This document shows positions 30,417-43,355 of a DNA stretch of 64,000 bases, in pieces; positions within the stretch are counted from its first letter, which is position 1, and every line of letters starts with the position of its first letter. Source of the stretch: Chlorella sorokiniana (Eukaryota; Chlorophyta; Trebouxiophyceae; Chlorellales; Chlorellaceae); contig CP084613.1 of NCBI GenBank assembly GCA_025917655.1, positions 2,916,001 to 2,980,000 of the forward strand, read 5' to 3'. The notes under the pieces were generated by a model. That model made no database searches. It saw only the letters and a program-made list of their open reading frames with translations, and was not told the origin of the DNA. The translations under genes were made by a program, and so were the position numbers.

Positions 30417-32704
30417 TCAGCCCGCCTGCTCACCCCGCTGCTCCTCCAGCTCCGTCAGCGGCCGCGTGGCGGCGGCCAGGTCCAGCTGCAGCGCGCCCCC
30501 GGGTACACGCGGTCGAAGCAGGCGGCGGCGTAGGGGGCAGAGCGTGGCGGCGTGGGCGTTGCAGGCCGCATCTAGCGCTCGCTGCTCCGCCTCTGCCAGG
30601 GTGCGGGCGGCGGCGTGGTGGGCCAGCGCCGCCGACGCCGCGTGCAGCGCCTGCTGCAGCAGCGCCGCCGCGGGCGCCTGCACCGACAGCGGCGCGCAGT
30701 GGCGCAGCTCGTTGAAGGCCGCCAGCAGGCCGTTGGCATACACAGCCACAGGCGCGTGGTCGGCCAGGGCGGCTGGCGGCGCGCCGGCAGCTGCCGCGCT
30801 GCTGCCCGCCGCCTCGCTGCCGGCCTCTGCGCCTGCTGCCGCTGCCGCTGCCGCTGCTGTGCCGCCGCTGGCCTGTCGGCTGCGGGCTGCCAGCGAGCTG
30901 GGCGCCACCCACTTGTGGCTGTCCAGCATGGTGCGCAGCGAGTCGGCGGCGGCGCCCAGGCCCTGCTTAGGAGATGCGGTCGGGGGTGTCGGGGGTGGCA
31001 GGGAGTGGAGGGGCGGCAGCGCTTTGCGCTGGACTGAGGTGCTGGCTGCGCTGGGTCGCGCCAGCTCAGCGCCTGCAAGCGCGTGGCGGCGGGCGCCGAT
31101 GTGCCCCCTCCCCTTCCCCGCAGCGCCCACCTTTGCGAACAGGGCCAGCACGGCCTGCTCAAAGGGCGGGGCCAGCAGGGGGCGCAGGTCTAGGCCCACC
31201 CGGCCCAGGCTGGCGCCGCAGTACATGGCGTGGTCCAGCACGGAGGCCAGCGAGCCGCCCTCGCCCACGCGCGGCAGCTGCTCCTCCACCGCCTGCAGGG
31301 GAGGGTGGTGTGTGGGTGGGTGTGTGTGCAGGGAGAAGGATGGGGGCGCGGCAGGTGCGGGTGTCGGGGCAGCGGCTCAAGGCCCGGCAGGAGGCAGGCA
31401 GCGCACGCTGGGCGCGTCGAGCTGCGCGGAGGGGGATCAGCGCCCCGCCCCGCACCTGCAGGTAGGCCGACACGCGGCGCTGCGCCCACACGTGCAGGAT
31501 GCCGCCGTCGCTGGCGCCGCCGCCGGGGGGTCGTCGGCGAAGATGGCGCGGTACTGCATGACCACGTCGAAGAGGTGCAGGCGGTACACGTCGGTCAGGC
31601 GCTTGAGGAACTCGTACGGGTGGCTGTCGTCCAGCTCAGCCACCAGCCCCGCCACCCAGGCCTCGCGGCGCTGCAGGAAAGCGCGGCGCAGCTCGGCCTC
31701 TGCAGGGGGCCGGGGGTGGGGTGGGGGGCCAGAACAGGAAGGCGCGAGGGCATGCCGGCAACGAGTGGCTTCCCGAACATTGTAAGGTCTATGGTGCTGA
31801 ACACCCCCCCGCAGCGGGCTCTCACCTGGGAATGCGGCCAAGCGGCGCAGGTACCCAATGATGCGCAGGCACTCGGGCAGCTGCACCGCGCCCTGCAGCC
31901 GCGCCAGCAGCGCCTCCAGCATGTCGCCGCACACGCGCCCCACCTCCTCCACCAGGCGCTGCACCACCGGCAGGTCGCCGTGCATCACCGCCACCTGCAG
32001 CGCATGCCGGGGGCATCGTCGGCGGCAGGCGGGCCACGCCAGCGCCACGGGCAGGGCTCTGTTCTTGCTGCAGCGAGGGCCTGCAGCATGGAAACCCCCT
32101 GTCCCCCCCCTGCCTCGCCTTGTTCACAAAGGCGCGCAGGTCCAGCGCCTCGTCAAAGTTGCCGCTGCGGCAGCACGTGTCCATCAGCTGCGCCACCTCC
32201 AGCACCTCCACCACCGCAGGGTGCGTGCCTGTTGCGCAGGGAAGGAGGCAAGCCAGCCCCATCGTCAGCCACAATCCCAGCCATTGGCCAACCACAGCCT
32301 GCCACAGCACAGCATCAACCAGGGTGCAGCAGAGGGCGCTCACTGTACAGCTGGCGGTTGTCGGCGCGCTTGGTGGCGATGGCGGCGGCGTCGTGGCGGA
32401 AGCGGTCGCAGGCGCCCTGCAGCTTGGGCAAGTCGCTTCCCAGGGCATCCAGATGCTCCGTGGCAGCCTGCAGCTGCTCCTTCAGGTCGGCCAGGCACTG
32501 CGTGGTGTCTATGAACGAGCGGTAGTGCCCCACCGCCGTGTCTTGCAACTGGCGGCGCAGCTGCTCCTGGTCTGCCCGTAAAAGCTCCGGCTCTTTGCTC
32601 AGCCGCTCCAGGCTGTAGCTCAGCAGCTCCGAGAAGTACGCGCTCTCCTCTTCCGGCTGCACCTCCTCAGCCTCTGGGGCCCCACTTGCGATCGAAGCGG
32701 CCAT
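30417..32704 (-). CDS. COG8: conserved oligomeric Golgi complex subunit 8
   Basis: Subunit of the COG tether, which captures vesicles recycling within the Golgi. ATG 32704-32702 starts [20 protein letters not shown]. The N-terminal helical region is typical of the Dor1/COG8 family: [58 protein letters not shown]. Later exons carry [77 protein letters not shown] and [20 protein letters not shown]. The C-terminal region has [20 protein letters not shown]. Near 30500 the true reading is probably [11 protein letters not shown], reached only if two opposing indels are allowed, one on each side. Ends EEQRGEQAG. Convergent with the ABC gene, divergent from CAP-G. Confidence 0.9.
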
Positions 32705-33002
32705 GCTGCCCTTTGCCCGATCAGCAGGCCTGATCAGCAGATCAACTTCCAAACCGCGTGCTGCTGCTTGCAAAGGCTCTCCTCCTCTCCCCTACAACAC
32801 GTGGAGCTTGTGCGAAGGGTGCAAGCCCCCGCAGTGATCGTGGCCTTAGACGATCGACTTTGCAATGCGATGTACAGCAGTAGCATTCAGGCTTCCATGA
32901 AGGAGCCGTGTACGTGTTGTAGTGCCGGCTGTTTCATGTGGGACGACAGATGAGCGCAGTTCACACTAGTCCTCCCACGCGAAAACCCCTGGTTCTCGAA
33001 GA
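32705..33002. promoter_or_regulatory. divergent promoter region
   Basis: 298 bases separate the start codons of COG8 (-) and CAP-G (+), so both promoters must overlap or abut. No TATA box is evident. Confidence 0.4.
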
Positions 33003-36000
33003 ATGGCGCGGGGTAGGCGGCGCGTCAGCGCCGCGGGCTCTGCCCTGACGGTCCCTCAGCTGCTGAACGAGGCTCAGCGCGGGGCGGCCAGCGCCCATGT
33101 GCGGTACGCGAAGATGCTGTGGGACCTGGCCGTCGACGATGCAAACGGCACCCGCGAGCAGCTGCTCACCGCAATGAAGTGGTTTGCGACGGTGGCCGAG
33201 GTGCGGCGTGCAGCTGGCAGCAGGCAGCGCCGAGACGCTGTCTGCTGTGCACCGCTTCCTGGCCATGTTGCGGTGGCAAGGAGTGAGCTGCAGGCGTCTG
33301 CTCAGGTCGCACTAGCTGCTGCTTCTTTCAACAGCGCACTGACTGGGGGTGCCCTGTGCCGCCTCTCCTGTGCCGCCCCTCCCTGCTGGGCAGCCCACGC
33401 TCTACCAGTCCCGCCTGCTGAACTTCTTCGGCACCTTTGCCATGGAGGCCGCCAGCGAGGACCGCGTCACGTTTGTGGAGTGCCTGCTGGGGCCGCTGGT
33501 GGAGCTGACGTGCGCGCGTGATGCCACCCCGCGCTGGCGCTTCTGCCAGCTGCTGCACGCGCTGGTGGGCAACCTGCCGGCGGAGGCGGAGCTGAGCGAC
33601 GGCGTGGTGGACGCGTTCCAGGAGGCCATGGAGGAGCGGCTGGAGGACGCCAAGCCCGCGGTGCGCGCGGTGGCGGTGCGCGCGCTGGCCCGCCTGCCAG
33701 ACCCCGGCGACGGCGGCGACTTCAGCGCCTGCCCCCTCACCCGCGCCCTGCTGGACATGCTGGCCGCGGAGAAGAGCAAGGCGGTGCGCAAGGCCATCCT
33801 GGCCACCCTGCCCTGCTCCGACTTCACGCGCAAGGTGTTTGTGGAGCGCACGCGCGACGAGGCCGACGACGTGCGCCGCATGGCCTACATGGCCCTGGCC
33901 GAGCGCGCCCGCTGGCCGCCATGCCCGCCGCCCGACGCCGCCGCGCTGCTGCGGGCCGGCCTGGGCGACCGGGCGGCCAGCGTGCGTGAGGCTGTGGCTT
34001 CTCGCCTGCTGGCTGCCTGGCTGGAGGCGGTGGACGGCGAGCCGCTGCGCCTCATCCACGCGCTCGACGTGCAGGCGCACACTGGTGGGTGGCTGGCCGG
34101 TGCAGGGCAGGGTGCACGGTGCCCGGCACGGCAGGAGGCTGCTGCCCGGCGCAGCGCAGAGTGTGACGTCAGCCGAGTGTTGTGGCTGGCACAGAGTCGT
34201 GACACTGCCGCCGTGCGCCCCCTGCCACCATCCCCAGAGGAGTGTGAGCTGGTGCTGCGCACGCTGCTGGACCGCGGCGTGGCCAACGCCGTGCACCTGG
34301 GGCGCATGGCGGAGAGCGACGGCATCGGCCTGCGCGCCGACCTCGGCCGGCCAGACGTGCTGATCGGGCCCGCCTCCGCCCTCTTCTGGCGCGTGGTCTG
34401 CGAGTGGCTGCACGGCGAGGCCACCAGCAAGGGCCTGTCTGCCGCCACCAAGGTGGGCCAGGCAGCCAACATCGACGCGGCGGCGGCGGCGGAGCGGCTG
34501 GAGGCGCTGGAGGCGGCGCTGCCGCCCAGCGTGGCTGACATGACAGACGTCATCGCCAAGCATGCGGTGGCGGGGGCGCGCTACCGGTTCTCCACCGGCC
34601 AGCTCATGCAGCTGGCGGCCAAGTGCATGGACTTTGCCGACGCCGCGGGCGCTCCGCCGCGTCGCGCATGCTGCGCCAGCTGCTCGCGGATGCACCCAGG
34701 TGTGCATGGGCAGGCGCGGGGCTGTACCCCTCAGCCCGGCATGTGCTGCGCTGGTCTGGGCACCGGCTGCTGTGTGGCCACGCGGCCCCCCGCTTTCCTT
34801 GCCACGCAGCGGCGTCGACGACGAGGAGGCGGCGTCGTGGGAGGAGGCCTGGCGCAGCGAGGCCTGGCTGCGCGCCCTGTCCCTCTTCCTGCGCAGGGTG
34901 TACGCATCCGCCGCCGAGCTCAGCGAGGCGATGCTGGGGGTGGTGGGGCGGTGCACCGCGCGGCTGGGCTGGGCGGCGCGGGGGTGGAGGCGGGGAGCGG
35001 CCCTGGCTGCACGCGCTGGGCGTGGCGGGGCTGATGCTGGAGCAGCTGCGCAGCGCGCGCCCCGCTCTGGCCGCCGCCGCCGACTTCTCCCTGCGCGACC
35101 TGCTGGACAGCCTCATCCAGCCGGCCCTGCGCCACCGCTCCGCAAAGGTGGGTGTGGGTGTGTATGAGTGTGCATTGGACGGGGAGGAAGGTCAGGGAGG
35201 CTAGCAAGATGAGACCGGGTCGACCTGGCTGGCTCGGGTCTGGACACACGCCCAGCATGCTCTCCTCACTGCTGCTGGCCCCCGCCTGCCCGCAGGTTCG
35301 GCGTGAGGCGGTACGCTGCCTGGGCCTGTACTGCTTCCTGGAGGGCATCCCCACCTCCCCCGCCAGCCACCTGCTGGTGCTGACACAGGTGCTGCGCACC
35401 CACGGCGAGTGCTCCGCTGTCAAAGCGGCGGCGGTGCAGGTGAGAGCCAGCCTCCAGCCCCCGTTTTTGCAGACAGGCACCCCTGCCGCTGCCGCTGCCA
35501 CCTCTCCACATGCAATGTGTAGCGTGCCTCCCCACCCTTCAAGTCGATGCTCTGATTGCCCCGCCCCCACCCCCACCCCCTTCCCCTGCTGCAGGCGCTG
35601 GGCGACGCGGCGCTGTCCCGCGGCATCCGCGAGGTGGACTCGCTGGTGGGTTCTGAACTGGCGGCACGGTACCAGCTGCGGGACCAGCTGGGCGTGGAGC
35701 TGCAGCAGCACAAGCCGCTGCTGGAGCTGCTGCTGGGGGAGCTGCAGGAGTGGGTGCAGCGGCTGGAGGGCGCCGCCACGGGGCGGGGCAAGGCCGCGCG
35801 GCGCTCCGCGGCGCGGAGGGCCTGCAGGAGCGGGCTCTGCTGGGGGCTGCCCTGGTGGAGGCGCTGGCGCGGCTGGCGCGCAGCCACCTGGTGTGGGTGG
35901 GGCGCCAGGAGCGGGAGGGGCGGCCGCTGGCCATGGATGACCTGGAGGTCATCGAGGTGAGGGGCCGCGGGTGTGTGTGGTTGCTTGGGAGTGCAGAACA

Positions 36001-37852
36001 CAAGGGATTTTTCCTGTGAGGCTGAGGGCCGGAGCATGCGCTGGGGCTGGCAGTGGTGGAGGCACAAGCCTGGGTCGGAGCCCTACCCCCCTCTGGTGCC
36101 CCGCAGGTGCTTGTTGACCTGTCTGTGCTGTACTTCAACCCGTCCCTGGAGGCGGCCACCCTGGCGAGCCAGGCGCTGCCCGTCTTCTTCCAAAACTACG
36201 CCGAGCTGACCCCTGAGCACCAGCAGTACCTGGCCACAGCGTTCCTGGCGGCGGCACGCACGTGAGGCGGCAGCCCCTTGCCTGCCAACCCTGCTGCTGC
36301 TCATGTTCATGAGTGAGGGAGGGCGCCTGCTGGCCTGCCACGCGCTTCCTTGCCAGTGCTGTGCCCCTGCTGACGCCGCCGTGCCCCCTCTGTGCAGCGC
36401 TGCGGCGGAGGACAAGGCCAGCGGGAGGAAAGTCACCGCCGCCACCTGCACCTCGTCCAAGGTAATGGGCCTGCTGGCGCAGCTGCTGCAGACGCCCTAC
36501 CGCGCAGATGGCGGCGGCGGCAAGGTGGGCTGCAGGCAGGGGTCAAAGCTGGGTCAGGCTGCCATGGCTGGGATGCAGTGTCGCGGGCGGTGCCTTTCCC
36601 TCCCCCTCCCCCTGCTTGCATGCCTTGCTGTTGCCCTCTTAACGTTCGCCCCCAACACATCAACCACAGCTCTTACCCCCTCCCCCTTGCTATAACAGCA
36701 TGAGCCTGTGGGCCACGAGATGCTGGTGGACCTGATCCTGCGGGAGGCTGTGGTGTGCAGCAGCCCCTCCTACCTGCCAGAGGTGCCCAAGCCCTACCTG
36801 GCGGCGCTCTGCCGCGTGGCCGCCGCCCTCGAGGTCTTCCCTGTGGGGGAGGTGGAGGAGGGGGTGAGCGCCCGGCCTGCCCCCCGCCTGGCCAGCCCTG
36901 CCGCGCTGCGTGGCAGGCCCTTCCCCTCTGTCAAAGCACGGCAGCTTTCACGGCGAACCCACTGCTCCCCTGCTGGCTGACCCAGCCCCTGACCGCCCGC
37001 CCAGCCCATGTTGCCCGCCCCGCAGGCCAGCGTGCGCACGCTGCAGCAGCTGGCGCGTCAGGCGTGGGCGCAGGTGCCCGACCGCTCCATGCGCAAGGAC
37101 CTGGATGGGCTGCTGCAGCGGCTCAGCGCGCGGGCGGCGCAGTTCTCGGCGGCGGTGGAGCCCTTCTCGCCGGAGGAGGTGGATGCGCTGATGGAGACGT
37201 AAGCGGGGGCCGGGGGCGTGATGCCTCGTGGGTCTGGACATCGCAATCCTGCTCTTGGTGACAGCTCACCCCTCCTGCCCGTTGTCACTCCTTGCCGGCC
37301 TCAGCCCCCTGCATGTGCTCTGTCTGCCCTGCAGGCTGCTGGACTACGACCGCACCGGCCTGCTGGCCAGCTACCCCCTGCCCTTTGACGCGGTGGCGGA
37401 GCCGCAGGGCGGCCACCTCCCCGCAGCCGGCCGCGGCGCCAAGACGCCGGCGCGGGGCAAGGCGCCGCGTGGCGGCCGCCGCCAGGCAGCCGTCGAGAGC
37501 TCGGAGAGCGGGGCAGACAGCGACGGCGGGCCGCAGATGCCGGCATCGTCAGATGACGAGGAGGAGGAGGAGGGCGCGGAGCACACGCCGGCGCGCGTGC
37601 CGGCCACCGCCTCTCGCCGCCAGCCAGACCGAGGGGCCCGCAGCGCCCGCAAGCCCCTGGCGGAGGCGTCCTCGCCGTCGGACAGCAGCGAGGGCGACAG
37701 CGAGGGCAGCGAGGAGGAGGAGGAGGGCGAGGATGGCGTGTCGCCCCTGGCAGAGAACAGCCCCGCGGTGGTGCGCCCCCAAGGCGCGCCGCTGCTCCAG
37801 CGACAGCGTCTCTGCGCTGCGACACGCGCTGCAGGAGAACCGCATCAGCTGA
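33003..37852 (+). CDS. NCAPG: condensin I subunit CAP-G (condensin subunit 3)
   Basis: HEAT-repeat subunit of condensin, which compacts mitotic chromosomes; CAP-G binds DNA with CAP-H. ATG 33003 starts MARGRRRVSAAG. Helices follow with family landmarks: YQSRLLNFFGTFAMEAASED, EAMEERLEDAKPAVRAVAVR, RALLDMLAAEKSKAVRKAIL, KVFVERTRDEADDVRRMAYM and RAGLGDRAASVREAVASRLL. Later exons hold SLRDLLDSLIQPALRHRSAK, VRREAVRCLGLYCFLEGIP, VLVDLSVLYFNPSLEAATLA and HEMLVDLILREAVVCSSPSY. The tail is acidic and Ser-rich with RGG/GRR stretches (about 37430-37750), likely phosphorylated. It probably ends DSVSALRHALQENRIS at TGA 37850-37852; without an indel near 37780 the frame ends at 37899. Other slips occur near 34650 and 34985. 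About ten exons. Confidence 0.9.
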
Positions 37853-38326
37853 CGGCCACGCAGCCGATTCTCATGCCGCGCATGCTGCCGCCCCCTTAAA
37901 CAACGCTCTGACGGACTCTTTACTGCCATGACACACGCCAAACCCTGACGCCACCCCACCACCACTTGCAACCCTGGCATGAAGCGCGTGCGGCGCCGAC
38001 TCTGACAGCAGCATGTCGGCAGTGAGCGGAAGCAGGATCAACAGCCTTAGCAGGAGGCAAGGAAGAGGGGACTCAGAAAGCGCCAGCACAGGAGGCAGCG
38101 CAGCGGGCGACGTGAGGCGGGTCCCGCAGGGACCGCGGAGATTGACGATGGCCAGGAGTGCGTGCCTAGGGAAACCAAAACTGGGGGTTCAGACGACTGG
38201 GAACAGGACGGTGGGGCAGCCAGTCACAGATCAGCGGAAAACGGGGAGCAGGGTGCGCAAACAGGGCAATCAGGGGGAAAACTTGGCGAGCCGTGCGGGC
38301 GGTTCAGGTCGGCGGTGCGCGCCGCC
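37853..38326. other. convergent intergenic stretch
   Basis: 3' regions of CAP-G (+) and the copper ATPase (-), purine-rich on the plus strand around 38020-38290. No gene or TGTAA signal is seen. Confidence 0.35.
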
Positions 38327-41156
38327 TCACGCCTTGATGACCAGCATGTCTCGCAGCACGGGCGGCGGTCGGCGGTAGCGGCGCAGCATGAGTGAGGAGG
38401 CTACTACGCTGACCGAGGAGGAGGCCATGCAGGCGCCGGCCACCCAGGGCGGCAGCTGCACGCGGGTGGCTGGGTAGAGCACGCCCGCGGCCAGCGGGAT
38501 GGCCAGCACGTTGTACACCATGGAGAAGAAGTAGTTCCAGCGCACGCGGGAGACGGTGGCGCGGGACAAGTCCAGCGCCAGCAGCAGGTCCTCCAGGTCG
38601 GAGCGCATGAGCACAAAGTCGGCGGCCTCCATGGCCACGTCTGCGGGTGTGTGCGTGGGGGGGGGGGGGAAACAAGGCGTCTCATCGTCTGCCGGGTGCC
38701 GAGCGCGAAGCAGGGTGGGTGGGGGAGGGGCAGTGATGGGACACGGGCCCAGCCTTCCAGCCAAGCAGGCTCCAATCAGACGCAGCCCCGCATCCTGGAA
38801 ACCAAAACAAACAAGGCAGGGGGCGCACCCGTGCCGGAGCCGATGGCGATGCCGACGTCCGCCTGGGCCAGGGCGGGCGCGTCGTTGACGCCGTCCCCCA
38901 CCATGGCCACCCCGCCGCCCGCCTCCGCCTGCAGCCCCGCCACGCACTCCACCTTGCCCGCCGGCAGCACCTCCGCCACGACCTGGGAGATGCCCAGCTG
39001 GTCGCCGATGGCGCGCGCGGTGCGCCAGTTGTCCCCCGTCAGCAGCACGCAGCGCATGCCCATCTGGTGCAGCGCGGCCACCACGCCCCTGGGAGGGGGG
39101 CAGCGCGCGGGTTGGCCTGCTGGCATCTACAAGGCGCCTCGGTCACTGCTGCTCAGGCTGCTGCTGCTGTGCAAAAAGCTCAGAATCCCCCTCCAGCCCC
39201 CCACCCCACCCACCCACCTGGCCTCAGGCTTGATGGGGTCCATCACCGCCACCACCCCCGCCAGCGCCGACCCCACCGCCACCAACACGCAGGTGGACCC
39301 CCGCCCCTCCGCCTCCCGCATGTAGGCCTCCGCGGCGGGGGCACACCCACGCCCGCCGCCGCCATGTGCCGCACGTTGCCCACCGTCACCAGCGCCTCGG
39401 GCCGCGCCGCCTCCCTGCCCGGGTCGCCCTGCTGCGCGGCCGCCGCCACCGCCTGGATGGCGGCCAGCTGCAGGCCACGCGCGGCGCCGCCGCCCGCCGC
39501 CGACAGCTGCACCCAGCCGGCGATGCCTTGGCCGGGGGTGACCTGCACGTCGCGCGCCTGCAGCAGGGGCGGCAGCGCGCGCGGCGGCGCGCCCTCCCCC
39601 TCCTTGGGCTTGGCCCCCAGCTGCGCCGCCGCCTGCTGGCGCTGCAGGTGCAGCAGCGCCGACGCCAGCGGGTGCTCGCTGTGCGCCTCCACCGCCGCCG
39701 CCAGCTCCACCACCTCGGCCACCCCCAGCTGCGGCACCACCGGCCGCACATCCACCACGCGCGGCCTGCCCGCCGTCAGCGTGCCCGTCTTGTCAAACAC
39801 GACGGCGGTGACGCGGGAGGCGGCCTCCAGCGCCTCGCCCCCTTGATCAGGCAGGCGTGGGCTGCGGCCACGCCGGTGCCCACCATGACGGGTGGGTGTG
39901 GCCAGGCCCAGGGCGCAGGGGCAGGCGATGACCAGCACCGCGATGCCGAAGAGCAGGGCGAAGAGGAAGGTGTTGTGGCCCTGCAGAGGTGGGGGGGAGG
40001 GGGGTTGGCAGCGTGCCGCCGGCCAGGCTGGCCGGCAGCACAGCACAGTTGAAGGGCAGCTAAGCCGCCTGCCACAGCAGCCGCCCGACGATGGCAGGCT
40101 CTGCAGGGCTTGTGCAGGACCGCCTGCCGCAGCAGCCGCTGGTGGATGCGCCACCGTCCCCCTCGGGGCAAGCCCCCACCCCCAGCGGCCCCACAGGCGG
40201 GCCCTCACCTGGGGCAGCCAGTCTGCCGGGTACCAGCCCAGCGAGCCCGCCACGTACCAGCCCAGCCAGGTGGCGGCGGCGGCCGCCGCCACCAGCGGCA
40301 CAAACACGGCGGACACGCGGTCGGCAAAGGCCTGGATGGGCGCCTTGCTGCGGGCAGGCGGGGAGGGGAGCGGGGGCAGCGGCGTGAGGGGAGGGCAGCG
40401 GGCGCCTGGCGGCACGCATGGCCGGCAGGGTGGCAGCCCGCAGCCTGGCAGGACCGCCGCAGCGCGCATGCCTGAGCTGCGCGTTCTCCACCAGTCGCAC
40501 GATCTGGGAGAGGGCGGTGTCGGCGCCCACGCGGGAGGCGCGGATGCGCAGCGGGCCGCTCAGGTTGACGGTGCCGCCAATCACGCTGTCGCCGGGCTGC
40601 TTCAGGATGGGGGCTGCGCGGGGGCCAGGCGCGGGGCTCTGGGTGGGCTGGCCAGGGTGCTGCGGTCTGTGGTGCATCTCGCGCGGGCCCACACCACCAC
40701 GCACCACACACCCTGAGCCGACTCCTTCACAACCCCGGCAGGGCCCCAAAGTCCCAAAGGCATGCCAGCCCCCCTTTCCCAGCCAGGCGCCGCCGCTCAC
40801 CAGACTCCCGGTCAGCATGGACTCGTCGGCGTAGGAGGAACCCTCCAGCACGCCGCCGTCTGTGGGTATGCGCGCCCCCGGCAGCACCTTGAGCACGTCC
40901 CCGCGGTGCACCAGGTCTGTGGGCACCTCGCGCTCCCCCAGCACAGCGCCCTCCTCATCCAGCTCCAGCAGCGTGGCGGTGGGGGGCCAGCTGGCACAGC
41001 CGCGTGATCGCCTCGCTCGTCTTGCCCTTGGCCTGCACGCGGCGGCGGCGAGGGGGTGGGGGGTTGGGAGGCGGGCGGCGGGGATTCAAGCGGGGCAGAG
41101 CACCCGCTGGCAGGGGAGCTGCAGCGCTGGGGTGCCTCGAGAGTTTAGACTAACAC

Positions 41157-41187
<31 letters not shown>

Positions 41188-43355
41188 TACAATGCACCGA
41201 GGCTGCTTGGAACCCCCCGCCCCCTCACAAGACACGCTGGCCCCCTTTCCCCCCTGTGGCTGGGCGCCCGCCCCCCCCTCGCGTGCCCTCACCGCCGACT
41301 CCAGGTACTTGCCCATCAGCACCAGCGTGATCAGCATGGCGGCGGTCTCGAAGAAGTCGGTGGGCTGGTAAGCCCCCGTCATGTGGTGCGACTGCGGACA
41401 CAGGCGGGGAGCAAGAGAGTGAGCGGGCGGGTCGCGTCGTGCGGGTCGGCACTGCCGCCGCCCCAGCCCCCACGCATCGCCCCTGCAGCCGTGCTGCTGC
41501 CCGCCGCACCCGCAGGTGGTGGTGCAGCGCGGAGATGAGGGAGTAGAGGTAGGCGGCGTTGGTGCCCATGCACACCAGCACGTCCATGTTGGCGCGGCCG
41601 CCCCGCAGCGCGCGGTACGCGCCGCGGTGGAACCGCCAGCCGATCACAAACTGGACGGGGGTGGCCAGCAGGCACTTGACCACCTGATCCAGCGGGAAGC
41701 CCAGCACCTGTTAAAAAGCAGGGGAGGGGGTCTTGGTGGGTGCATGCGTGGGTGGGGGAAGGGATGGGTAGGGGGAGGAGGCTTTGGGGCTGGCACCAGG
41801 CCCGCGGTGCATCGGCGGGCTGTGCTCCCAGTGCTGCCTCCATAGCGCGGCCGCCCCTGCCCGCAGGCTCTGCACGCCCACCATTGTGGAGTAGAGCCAG
41901 CGCATGCAGCGCAGGTGGTTGAACACCATGGCGACTGTGGGTTGAGGGGTGGGGGGAGGGAGAGCTCAGCAGCTGCGCGGCGCCCAACAAAGACGGGTTC
42001 ACTATGCCGGCCCTGGCAACAGGCAGCTACGGGACCCCACAAAAACGCCGCGGCTCACTCAAGAAGACGGGCAGGGTGAGCGCGGCTGCAGCGCGGAACT
42101 GTCGCCGCCACTCCGCCGTCTCCCGCCGGTTGCTGTCCACAAAGGCGGGGCCCTGGGCCGACAGCAGCGCCGCGGCGAAGCCGGCCCCCTCCACCGCCTC
42201 CACCAGGTGCCGCGGCCCCGCCACCTCGGGGTCAAACTCCACCTCCGCCACCCCCGCAGCAGGCTGACCGACGCAGACTGCACGCCCGGCACCGCCGCCA
42301 GGGCGGCCTCCACGGCCGAGGAGCAGCTGGCGCACGTCATGCCTTGGACCGCCAGCAGCTGGCTGCGGCTCTCCACCGGCCCAATCACCGCCGCCTCAAA
42401 GCCGCAGCCCTCCACCGCCGCCAGCAGCTGCGCTCCACTTCCATGCTGTCCCGCCCCTCCACGCGGTACCGCACCTCCGCCTGGTGGATGGTCAGGCTGA
42501 CAGAGGCGGCCTCCACGCCGGGCATGCCGCGCAGCGCCGCCTCCACCGCTGCACGTGGGCAGGCAGCCAAAGGGGCAATCAAGGCGTTTCAGCCATTGGT
42601 GGATGTGAAAAACTGCATGCTTCCATAACAGCGGCGGCAGAGCCTTTGCACGCAGCGGCAGCGGCAGCGGCGGCGGCAGCAGGCCCCACCGGAGGAGCAT
42701 GCGCCGCAGTGCATGCCGCCCACTCTGAGCTTGACGGTGGCGCCGCCGCTGCCGGGGCCCCTGGGCCGCGCTGCCCGCCGCCGCTGCTGCTGCTCAGCAC
42801 CCGGGCCTCAAAGCCGCACCCCTCCACCGCCTCCACCACCGCCTCCTGGGAGCATGCGCCCGGCGCGCACCGCACGATGGCCTGCTGGCTCAGCAGCGCC
42901 ACCTCTGCCGACGCCACGCCGGGCAGCGCCCTCAGCGCCGCCTCCACCGCTGTGGAACACGCGGAGCAGTGCATGCCCTGGACCGACAGCTGCGCGGGGG
43001 GTACACGCACGCGAGCAGGCACTTGGCGGCGAGCAGGTGTGCCAGCGCATCGCCAGCAGGTGCAGGGGCAGCTGCACCCCGGCGACAGCCTGACCGCAAG
43101 CTGCCGCAGCCCCACCGCCATCAAGGCGCAGCAGAGGTGCTGCACCAGCTCACGAGTGGGGGCACAGGCTCACCGTGAGCTGGACCAAGGCCTCGCTATC
43201 AGGGCGCGCGCGCGCGCCGCCGGCGATGCTGGTTCGGGCGCCCGCTGCACCAGCTGCACCAGCTCATTCTCGTCCGAGGTGATCTTCTTGTAAGCAGCGG
43301 AGCGACCGGACGCTGTGCCGCCCACAGACCTTACAAGCTGCCACAGGCGGTCCAT
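38327..43355 (-). CDS. P1B-type copper-transporting ATPase (HMA/RAN1/ATP7 type)
   Basis: Cu(I) pump that feeds copper to secretory enzymes or exports it. ATG 43355-43353. Three heavy-metal-associated domains carry the Cys pairs GMHCSAC, GMHCGAC and GMTCASC (about 42980, 42720 and 42340), each followed by an AVEAAL helix. Membrane and actuator parts include [79 protein letters not shown] and DESMLTGES. The ion site is CPC in [14 protein letters not shown] (near 39905-39930). The phosphorylation motif DKTGT is near 39785, with [23 protein letters not shown] and [20 protein letters not shown] following. The last helices include [15 protein letters not shown], ending MLVIKA at the stop 38329-38327. 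Multiple N-terminal HMA domains point to the RAN1/ATP7 branch rather than the plastid PAA branch. Frame slips occur near 39845 and 41010. An AC microsatellite interrupts an intron. Confidence 0.93.
41153..41190 (+). repeat. (AC)n microsatellite
   Basis: AC run with a few interruptions, in an intron of the copper ATPase gene. Confidence 0.9.

Noticed and set aside
33328-34956. 542-codon open frame antisense to CAP-G
   Set aside because: GC-rich shadow of a long CAP-G exon; His/Arg/Gly/Ala low complexity with no domain.
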